Origin: Lamellibrachia columna
Lineage: Eukaryota; Annelida; Polychaeta; Sabellida; Siboglinidae
Assembly (NCBI GenBank): GCA_963662155.1
Contig: OY759265.1
Coordinates: 61,132,963-61,196,962, forward strand
Length of the DNA: 64,000 bases
Direction: 5' to 3'
Numbering within the stretch: position 1 is the stretch's first letter; the number at the start of each line of letters is the position of its first letter. Shown here piece by piece: positions 56,098-64,000 of this stretch. The notes under the pieces are model-generated. The model saw nothing but the letters and a program-made list of their open reading frames with translations. It was not told the DNA's origin and searched no databases. A program made the position numbers and the translations under genes.

Positions 56098-56769
56098 TCA
56101 GCCTAATTGAATGACGCTCACCTTCTCATCAGTGTAGCTGATCCTGGATGACTGACACACCCACGAATTCGTTTGAATCTGGTCGCTGTGTGGCGCCACG
56201 TCATCCCCTCCGGTGTTGGCGCGGTCTCCGGCAGACGTACTGTTGGGATTACGGTAGACTACGAAATTATCGTTGGATTTGTTGGACGAGACAACAGATC
56301 CGTCGCTCAGCGAGGAACATCTGGCTACCGGGCGATCTGACGACCGAATCCGATACACGACGAAGCCGGTGCTGGCGAGGTCTTGCGGCGAGCTGCACTC
56401 GACCGTTGGCTGCGGCGCTCTGGATGCTGGTCGTGTGGATGCTGAAAGCTTTGTAGCAGAAGTGTCTTTAGAACGAATCGTGTCTTTGGTGCTGGCGGGA
56501 CGGGGCAGCGTGTAGCTCTGGTGGACGATGTTCCACACGGTGCCATCATCTAGAACCTCTCGTTCCACATGTTCTACATTCTGCGTTGTCTTCGTTCGAT
56601 TTACCTTCGGTCGTTGTGACGTCCCGCTCGTAATAACAGCGTTATGGTTGATCACATGTCTCGTATTCACTCGTATGTAATGTCTCAGCCAATGAGCGGC
56701 ACTTGCCTTCCTGTAGGCCCTCAGCACGTCAGCCATGTCGACTTCACTACACGAACTATTAGATATTGG
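56098..56769 (-). CDS. last exon of single-pass membrane protein, cytoplasmic region
   Basis: Open frame of 224 codons to TGA at 56098-56100. The start is set at an in-phase acceptor (cacgtcaag) so that it joins the TM exon at 58300; this site is weak and the true acceptor may differ. The frame stays open further up, to 56871. The product is rich in Ser, Thr, Arg and Asn. Motif-like pieces: DVLRAYRKASAAHWLRHYIR, VWNIVHQSYTLP, and two similar blocks STGFVVYRIRSSD and NDNFVVYRNPNSTS. The repeated FVVYR could be a Tyr-based motif. Family unknown. Confidence 0.6.
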   Translation of the reverse strand, partial: PISNSSCSEVDMADVLRAYRKASAAHWLRHYIRVNTRHVINHNAVITSGTSQRPKVNRTKTTQNVEHVEREVLDDGTVWNIVHQSYTLPRPASTKDTIRSKDTSATKLSASTRPASRAPQPTVECSSPQDLASTGFVVYRIRSSDRPVARCSSLSDGSVVSSNKSNDNFVVYRNPNSTSAGDRANTGGDDVAPHSDQIQTNSWVCQSSRISYTDEKVSVIQLG

Positions 56770-56869
56770 CTTGACGTGTAAGTCACTCGACCAGACGTAC
56801 GGAATAACCACCACACTTTTAACGACAAGTAACGTAGGGATATGATTAATTATACTTAATATATAAAGC

Positions 56870-58299
56870 ATATACAGTTAGAATGCACAGTAATGCCACT
56901 TGAGTATTTGTGCTCTATCGTCTTTCTCGAGAATGTCTACAGTCAGTGAAGAACGACCCTGAGCTGAATGATTTCTGCTTAAGCTACCGTGCCGTAAGCT
57001 ACCGTGCCTGAAGCATCGCAGTTGTGTGTGTTTGTGTTTCGCCAAGAATGGCGTCCAGTCGCCCGTGCTGCTTCGTCTGCGGGACGCTACGAGACGGTCG
57101 TCGCCACCTACAGTCAGAAGACGAACAGCTAATTTGTGCTCGCGAAAATACTCTTCCAACGTGGATTGGGTATCGAAAGAATGTGACGCTGGTAGGTCAT
57201 GCGTGACCACCTTTGTCCAACCCGGGGTTGCTCAGATTGGACTTTAAATAAATCAAGTCAGTCACGACACGCCCATTAGCGGTATGCCGTAGAGTAACGG
57301 TTGACTGAGTCTGCATAGAGTTTGAAAGCGCGAGGCGCACAATGATCAATGGTAGAGTAGTTTTATGTTATACGTGTATATTTACGAGTGAATTTATTGA
57401 GACAGACCATCAGTTAAATGTATGTTCCCTAGCACACGCCTTGACTGTGTTTAGCTAGCACATGTCCTGACTGTGTTTAGCTAGCACATGTCCTGACTGT
57501 GTTTAGCTAGCACATGTCCTGACTGTGTTTAGCTAGCACATGTCCTGACTGTGTTTAGCTAACACTTGTCATGACTGTTTTTGGGCTAGCACTTGTCATG
57601 ACTGTTTTTGGGCTAACACATGTCCCGACTGCATTTGGCTTACACATGTCTTGACTGTATTTCTACGCTGGCTAGTGTGTATACCTGAGGACAGACTACT
57701 CACGGGGTTCATCCGCAACATAAAGAGTCCCTTGAACGTTTCGACTGAGTGTGCTGTGTGAATTTTTCAGAACACTTGCTTGTGCGTCAGATAAATGAGT
57801 AAAGCTATGTTTTATGCACTACTGCATTATGCACTACTGCATTACATTTTTCAATTACCGGCAATGGACAGACGATGACCGCTCGCGTGCCACGAACGCA
57901 CAAAATAATTACCTGGCTGGGTCAAGGTATGCAAGTGTTCCCAAGCAGGTGTTAACGATACAACACATTCAACGTCAGTTAACGTCATCCAAATATCACA
58001 TTGTTATTTATTATGTCTATTCGATAATGGGCAAGAAACCGCGAATGTGGGAACAAGTCTCAATTCACTGTAAGAATGTTAGATCTGCCTGTCCAGTCTA
58101 CTTTTCAAAAGTGGCCTCAGTGGCTGCGACTTACGACAGTCCAGTCCATTTCTGTTGTAAACGCTTTTAACATAAATCACTGCAACATTAAGTTATTGCT
58201 ATCAACGTGACCCAGTGCAACGCGTTAATCGATCAAGAACTATTAAAGAGTGACCGGAGATGGAGACTAATAATCAGGTCAGTCTGCCGTCATACACAC
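56870..58299. other. intron of minus-strand gene; short frames not assigned
   Basis: A plus-strand frame from 57045 reads MASSRPCCFVCGTLRDGR. It looks like the first Cys pair of a zinc finger, but no partner Cys or downstream exon is seen. The frame at 57814-58170 has no recognisable domain. Confidence 0.4.
57430..57665. repeat. 26-bp tandem repeat, about 9 copies
   Basis: Unit agctagcacatgtcctgact followed by gtgttt. Outer copies are diverged (gggctagcacttgtcatgac). Confidence 0.93.
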
Positions 58300-58442
58300 C
58301 TTTTGGTCTTCACTCTCCGCTGACCGGCGCCGTTCTGCAACTGATCGTCGACTGTCGACCAACTTGGCAATGACCAGGACTGCAAGAAGTAGACCCAACG
58401 CGCCGCCCACTGCGATGATCACAATCTCGTACGCCTCGAGAC
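58300..58442 (-). CDS. exon: transmembrane helix of unknown membrane protein
   Basis: Acceptor gtcgccttcag, donor gtgtgt, phase 1 in and 0 out. Encodes LEAYEIVIIAVGGALGLLLA and VLVIAKLVDSRRS, a clear TM helix followed by a basic region and a charged helix (AERRRSAESEDQK). The gene continues upstream on the minus strand. Confidence 0.7.
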
Positions 58443-58741
58443 CTGAAGGCGACAAGTACGGCTACACCCTCGCCAACAACACATGTCCTCAATCAACGAC
58501 GACATAGTGAATGCCTTTCCATTTGTTAGTTGTCAAGTTGCCTTTAGCGTTGGAATGTGTGGTCATTGACAGCAGCTAGCATAAATGTGGCAAATATTTG
58601 AACTACGCTCCACGCAGAATTATACATAAGACCTGTACAATAACTAGCTAAATCGGTTTAGTTTCCGTTAATTGTATATACTGATAAGCGTTAGAAAATA
58701 AATAATGTAGTTGGGTATCAGCAAGTATTCATTCTAACATA

Positions 58742-58948
58742 GAACGATAAACGAATGGAACACATTATCTACTGATTTTTAAATCATAGCAACATGAATC
58801 TGGTTTAAAACAACATTGAAAAATATCTCAGAAGAGCACATTGCACATGGATGCGTGAAGGCCAAGCCAGTGGCTTCCTTGTCCACATGCCTCCACGTTT
58901 TTGCATTGGATGGCATTCTTGCTAAATAAATCTTGTTAAATAATGTTA
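58742..58948 (+). mobile_element. CR1-like LINE 3' fragment
   Basis: Matches the C-terminal end and 3' UTR of the 5709-7260 element (gaacgataaacgaatggaac, ccagtggcttccttgtccac) and ends in ctaaataaatcttgttaaat. Confidence 0.85.
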
Positions 58949-59025
58949 TCAGGGTTTATAAAAAATCTCTCCACGAATCACCAAACACCGCGTCTGTTTC
59001 TCAATACAGCAAAATGGTTACATAC

Positions 59026-59067
59026 CAAAGCTTGCTGTTGCTGTTGCTGTTGCTGCCGCTGCAGAAT
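59026..59067 (-). CDS. 42-nt exon: extracellular stalk of unknown membrane protein
   Basis: Acceptor cttgttttcag, donor gtatgt. Phase 1 in and out gives the Ala/Thr-rich SAAAATATATASFG, derived from a short CAG/CAA-type repeat. It joins the TM exon in frame, like the stalk microexon of the SEA gene. Confidence 0.5.
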
Positions 59068-60690
59068 CTGAAAACAAGACCAGCTCCAGATGTACAAGTT
59101 CATTAGTCGCCGCGATAGAGTAAAATGCGCCGGAAAGTATCTGAACACGTCTATTGAGCCATTCAAACCACCACGCCTAATGACAGCGGTCGCGCGTGAA
59201 TCAAGTGTTACGGTTCACTTGTTACTGGAAGATAAACAGCCGTAGCGAGCGTACGGCTAGCAAGTAGGTCAGGCAAGGAATTACTGCGTTGATCGTGAGA
59301 CCCGCATGTTGAACGGAATCCCCGCTGAAAGTGATGTGTTGCAGCCCTCCGGGGGTTCTTCACACGGTCGCGTACACAATAGCGGCGAACCGAAGAACGG
59401 TTGGAACCCGGAGCAAACAATGGTCAAATTACAGACATGCAAAACTAATTTTACCGGCCCTGTCGCAGGAACATTGTGGGTGGCACAAGCTTCGTAGTTA
59501 CACCACAAGCGTCTATCATCTCGGTTCGATTATGTCATTCAAATGAATTACCTTGTGCCTGGACATTTGCCCAAAGCCTACTTGCTCACAGAAACTTTGT
59601 TCATAGTTTTGTTGTGGAAATTAGTTTTATAAATTACCTTCTCAGTGTACGTACGTATGGCAAAGGTGTATCAATATTATTCAAACAAAATTATAGTAAT
59701 AATTACACACTATTTCTAAGCATCAACACCGGCCTGTCTAAACCAGATAAACATGTCCATCATTTCAATGCACCGAACAGGTTTTGTTAAATGTTTTACA
59801 TCAAGTAATTAGGAAACCAGTTTATACAGCCTTACAATATTTCTATACACTATTTACATGCATTACTATGCAAACAAAATGGCCTTAAAACAACCATACA
59901 ATACACGTTATTAGAAGCCTACTGAACATCCATTCACCGTTCAATCATGCAATCACTGAATCTGAAGGCATAGTTGCAAATTATTATTACTAAAAATTAT
60001 AAATCGACGTATATCTGGGATCAGTCAATTCAAAGACGAGTACTTACATGTAATCATAAAATAATAACTATAATATTGCATAGTTAATATATTACTAAAT
60101 ATAACAAATCAATAATTATAGTAAACAAATAATAGATAGATAAAATACGTGTTCATAAAAGTGTCCTGGTTCAGTTATTCCTCAAAAAAAATTCACGCCT
60201 ACATAAAGACGTGTTCAATATGTTCTTAAATTGACACAGCATATCTGCTTGTCCTGTGTAATCTGCTTGTCCTGTGTAATCCGGCAAAGCTTTCCATAAT
60301 GTTGGGCACCTAGAAAGTACGTCTGCTGTATCTCTATAGTTTGTAGTGCGGCACTATAAGCAGGCTCAGATCAGCAGATCGAAGGTTGCGGGTAGGTATA
60401 CTGGGTCAATAGTTTAAACATTTAACCGTGACCTGGTACAGGGCAATGCCGAGCGGAGAAAACTAGGACCAGTAGTTCGTACTTTCTCTCTCCTTGTTGC
60501 CTTTGCAATCCTCTACGACAGACCAATCCTCTTCCTGTCATGTTTGCCACCACACGCTTTGCCAAGATGGTACAGGGATATGGCAATTATGGTCTGAAGA
60601 GTAATCCTTCAATATTGTAACATTTCCTTTTAGCATTGTCACTGTATTGGCAAAGGTGAGATCACACCTGTTCCCTCTGGCTAACAAAAC
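59068..60690. other. unassigned stretch
   Basis: Further upstream exons of the minus-strand membrane protein gene are expected here or beyond, but none could be recognised. A doubled atctgcttgtcctgtgtaat occurs at 60240-60285. Confidence 0.4.
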
Positions 60691-60789
60691 GTGAAGAGTG
60701 GCACTGCTTACCCATGATTCAACCACTCTTACAAACGATGTCGGTGAGTGAGACACGTGTTTCCTTAGGGACGAGTGTTTTCTGAAGTA

Positions 60790-61375
60790 TGTGGCTCTAC
60801 TTGAGGATGACTATGTGAAAGAAACCTCTGGTTCTGCACCCGTCACAGTGATTACGTAATTCTTTCTCAATATTAACATGATCAATGTGATCTAGCTGAT
60901 GCAGATTCATCGAGTCCAACAACTGCTCTCTTTCTCTCACAGTCTCTCTTTCTCTCCCAGTCTCTCTTTCTCTCCCAGTCTCGCTTTCTCTCAGCTCGCA
61001 CCATTTGCCTTGATGTTCTCTTGCGTCTCTCAAAATACTGCTTCTGTTTTTCTGCTGACATATTTTTGAAAACGCGTTTTTTTTTAATCATTTTCCCCTA
61101 TCTGTTTTCCCTCGGCTGTGTCATTTTCGCTGGATTGATGTATGGAACCCCTCTGTTTGTTCTTTTTGGCCTTCCACTGTACTCGCAGGTTTTATCTTCT
61201 GTGTGTCACTTGTCGGCATAGGGCCATAGGCAGTGTACTTTGCTGGATCATTGTGCTTCAGGTTTTGCAAGTATCGCATTGTTTTAAATGGCCTGGAATT
61301 AGTTGTGGAAGTTGACGATTCATTTCTTATGGTCCAGTTGAAATAAACGTTGAGGTAACTCATCAAGCTGTTCAT
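60790..61375 (-). pseudogene. degenerate coding-like region, basic protein
   Basis: On the minus strand 61375-61121 reads MRYLQNLKHNDPAKYTAY, and further on, in another frame, 61058 downward reads MSAEKQKQYFERRKRTSRQM followed by ERKRDWERKRD repeats. Such starts occur in multi-copy, probably transposon-associated genes of invertebrates. The frames are broken and I do not assign a family. Confidence 0.35.
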
Positions 61376-61911
61376 TGTTCAATGAAGAGGTGTAGGCCAA
61401 TGTTAATCTATATACAGCTTAATTAGCACTGAGTTATATTGTTATGAGTTCAACAGAGTACAACATTGAATAAACGTGAGTGAAGATCACATTCATCATT
61501 TAATGTAACGTATTTGCAACATGTTTACCATGGTTTTCTAAATTTTTACATTTTATTAAAGGTTAAAAAACCAATAATGGCCTCTTTATTTTGGGAAACC
61601 TTGAATAACGAATATACGCGCTGATTGGCCTAGAACGCGGAAGGTGGAATCTCCCGTTCAATGTAGAAATACCCTGCTGTAAGCACAGCGAGGTAGCCAT
61701 TTGTTTCCGAATTTCCCAATTGTAAACTAATTATCATAAGGCTTAGCTTAATAAAATACAAATGAGACTGACAAACCTATGAAATTGCAAACATACATGG
61801 TCATTGATTCATAACCATAACAGCAAATGCTCTGAACTTTTCTGTTAAGGTTGCTGTGCCAATATTTATGTAGGTGACACAAAGTAGCAACACTAAAACA
61901 TATTGGTCAAA

Positions 61912-61913
<2 letters not shown>
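61376..61913. other. unassigned stretch
   Basis: AT-rich. No gene, RNA or repeat family recognised. Confidence 0.4.

Positions 61914-61989
<76 letters not shown>
61914..61989. repeat. TA microsatellite
   Basis: About 75 bp of TA dinucleotide, possibly marking the upstream border of the LINE that follows. Confidence 0.96.
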
Positions 61990-61993
<4 letters not shown>

Positions 61994-62625
61994 AGTTAGA
62001 CAAGACAGTCATTTGCAACCTTTCCCATGAAATTGCCCTTCCGGCTACTTGGACTTGGTGCAGCGACTTGAATTTGGTGTAGATAATTTACAGAAAAACG
62101 CGGTATATCAAATAGAATAAGTATTACTATTGAATATATATTATACACAAACGTATTGTAGACATATATTAGGAAACAGGTTTTGTTAATTATTAGTCAG
62201 AGGGAGTATTTTAGAGTAAGTTAGTTTCGGATTCTGTCGGGGAATTCAGCGAGCGATAATAAGGTTGTTTACTATTCGAAAATTGAGATAGCATAGTGAA
62301 TAGTTTACATTGGCTAATATATATATATAAGATACAGTGATCTATTTACTTAAATTACATACATAAGGTAATATCTGACATAGTGGTAGTAAACGTTTTC
62401 GGTAAAAAGGAATTAACAGCAGGATTTTAGCGTAAATTAGTACACACTGACTTCGTTGTTTTGTTACACAGTGTTCTCCGTATTCGCTAGGTGGCAGGTT
62501 TTTTGTTTCTCATGCGAGGTTAATAGAAGACACGGTTAGCAAGTATATTAGACTAAAGTGTTCTTTTGATCACAAAAACAGCCTTATTCAAGGCTAACGT
62601 AGCAAACTAATTAAAATTAAATTGT
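61990..62625 (+). promoter_or_regulatory. candidate 5' UTR of CR1-like LINE
   Basis: The 636 bp between the TA run and ORF1 contain no other gene. In full-length CR1-like elements the 5' UTR carries an internal promoter. The left border of the element was not determined. Confidence 0.35.
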
Positions 62626-63918
62626 ATGATGGCGCCGTGCAAACGGCAGTTAAAGGCCACAAGGCATTTAATTTGTGGCAGTTGCAGCAACTGGGTGGAC
62701 TTTGTTAAGTCTGGGTGCGAGAAGTCCTGGGCTGAGGTCCAGGCAGATAGTTTTAGTTTTGAGTGTAGGGGATGTACGAAGATGAAGGAACTAGAGGTGG
62801 AGTTGGAAGAGCTGAGGCTGCTCGTTGTGGCAATGGTGGGAAGGGAACAGGGTGGTTGTGCCAGTAGTTCCGGTGGGGGAACAGTAGATGATAAAGTGGG
62901 GAAAGACACAAGAGATGCTAGGGAGAGCTCACCGCAGCCTGGGAGGAAGCTGAGGGGAGGGAAGGTGACAGGTCGTAGGGAGACAGGACGTAAGGAGACG
63001 GGAAAGAAAGGAACGGGAGGGAAGACAACAGGAGCGAAGGAGAGGGGAGTAGGGGAGACAGGAGGGAAGGAGAAGGGAGTGGGGGAGACAGGAGGGAAGG
63101 AGAAGGGAGTGGGGGAGACAGGAGGGAAGGAGAAGGGAGTGGGGGAGACGGGAGGGAAAACAACCGGAGTAAAGGAGAGGGAAGTGGGGGAGACGGGAGG
63201 GAAAGCAACCGGAGTGAAGGAGAGGGAAGTGGGAGAGACAAGAGCAAAGGAGTGGGAAGTGGGGGAGACAGGAGCGAAGGAGACAGGAGGGAAGGGGTCA
63301 GGACAGAATGTGATGGAGGGGATCGAACGGAAGAGTTATTCTGCAGCAGTGATAGAGGGGGTGAGGAAGAGAGCGAGGGTGTTTGTGGGGGATTCGATAG
63401 TTAGGAAGACCGACAGAGTCTTAAACAAGGGAGATGATGTGGTGGTCTGCTTGCCTGGAGCCAAAATAGAGGCGATAACTCAGAGGGTAAAAAACATCGT
63501 AGGCTCGGGAAAGGGTGGATCTGTTTTAGTACACGTAGGGACAAATAACGTAGAGAGGGAGGGTACAACTGCCATAGTTAGGAAATATAGGCAGTTGGTC
63601 AGAACACTAAAACAGACGCGGGTTGAGCAGGTAATACTGTCAGGGATTTTACCTGTAATGGGCAGGAGGGGTCACAAATATCGAAATTGTCGGGGGATGG
63701 CAATTAACATGTTAGTCCAGAAGTTATGTATGGAAGAGGAAGTTGGATTTGTGGATTTATGGGGAAGTTTTGTTGGGAGGGCTGATATGTACATGAAGGA
63801 TGGGCTTCATTTAAGTGGAAAGGGGGCGGCAGTATTCGCGGACAAACTTTCAGCAGCAGTAGATAGTGACTTGGGTACAATGACAAATATTTTTGGAAGT
63901 AAACATTCTTTAAACTAG
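62626..63918 (+). CDS. CR1-like LINE ORF1: zinc-finger-like, repeat linker, SGNH hydrolase
   Basis: The 430-codon frame begins with Cys pairs (LICGSCSNWVDFVKSGC, FECRGC; residues 17, 20, 31, 48, 51) resembling a PHD/RING-like zinc fold, followed by a helical MKELEVELEELRLLV. Residues about 95-235 are a Gly/Lys/Glu/Thr-rich linker with tandem copies of GGKEKGVGET (30-bp DNA unit). The SGNH hydrolase domain follows: GDS at 255-257 with nucleophile S257, GTNN at 305-308, and DGLHLS with D392 and H395. ORF1 esterases of CR1-type LINEs bind RNA and perhaps lipids. The frame is intact. ORF2 would follow beyond the window. Unlike the 5'-truncated copy at 5709, this copy has its 5' part. Confidence 0.9.
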   Translation: MMAPCKRQLKATRHLICGSCSNWVDFVKSGCEKSWAEVQADSFSFECRGCTKMKELEVELEELRLLVVAMVGREQGGCASSSGGGTVDDKVGKDTRDARESSPQPGRKLRGGKVTGRRETGRKETGKKGTGGKTTGAKERGVGETGGKEKGVGETGGKEKGVGETGGKEKGVGETGGKTTGVKEREVGETGGKATGVKEREVGETRAKEWEVGETGAKETGGKGSGQNVMEGIERKSYSAAVIEGVRKRARVFVGDSIVRKTDRVLNKGDDVVVCLPGAKIEAITQRVKNIVGSGKGGSVLVHVGTNNVEREGTTAIVRKYRQLVRTLKQTRVEQVILSGILPVMGRRGHKYRNCRGMAINMLVQKLCMEEEVGFVDLWGSFVGRADMYMKDGLHLSGKGAAVFADKLSAAVDSDLGTMTNIFGSKHSLN

Positions 63919-64000
63919 AAGTGCAGGGGGGTTACCTAGAGGTGTCTCAAGCAGAACAAGAGGCCACTAGCACAGATAAACCAATATCAAATCATCCGAA

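Noticed and set aside
57045..57206. Plus-strand start with a C-x2-C pair (RPCCFVCGTLRDG)
   Set aside because: Only one Cys pair is visible, with no following zinc-finger exon, and it lies inside an intron of the minus-strand gene.

Overview
The window is nuclear DNA of an invertebrate animal, most likely marine. Coding exons are short, bounded by GT/AG and joined in compatible phases. The repeats are a CR1-like LINE, a Ty3/gypsy element, a Penelope-like element, SINEs, TIR elements and many mini- and microsatellites, as in molluscs, lancelets and other marine invertebrates. I cannot name the species from sequence alone. Nothing looks prokaryotic. || Layout: 1-5.5 kb holds SINE-like repeats and LINE scraps. 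5.49-11.77 kb is a nested transposon stack: a small TIR element, broken by a 5'-truncated CR1-like LINE and by a Ty3/gypsy element with 140-bp LTRs and a GGTAT duplication. 11.8-15.3 kb is mostly unassigned. 15.28-31.95 kb, minus strand, is a multi-exon gene for a mucin-like single-pass surface protein: CC-modules, one Ly6/uPAR-like (LU) domain, Thr-rich linkers, two SEA domains with GSVVV/GSIVV cleavage motifs, a microexon stalk, a TM helix and a short tail. A Penelope-like element splits one SEA exon and three upstream exons have broken frames, so this copy looks like a pseudogene or a damaged allele. || 37.15-46.93 kb, plus strand, is a secreted Cu/Zn-superoxide-dismutase-like gene of five exons (230 aa) in which one copper-ligand histidine is glutamine. 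Its last intron holds a 5.4-kb array of a 72-bp unit, and its last codons and stop lie inside a 19-bp minisatellite. 47.8-49.5 kb is satellite, a TA tract, a SINE and a LINE tail. 50.0-55.24 kb, plus strand, is a complete five-exon gene (323 aa) for a TPM/MOLO-1-like type I membrane protein; its second intron carries a 36-bp minisatellite that runs up to the splice acceptor. || 56.1-59.07 kb, minus strand, holds the last exons of another single-pass membrane protein of unknown family. 62.6-63.9 kb, plus strand, is ORF1 of a CR1-like LINE with a zinc-finger-like N-terminus, a 10-residue repeat linker and an SGNH-hydrolase domain; the element runs off the end of the window. The host genes look unrelated in function; their shared theme is secreted or membrane proteins. 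All exon models rest on reading splice sites and phases by eye, without transcripts or database searches.
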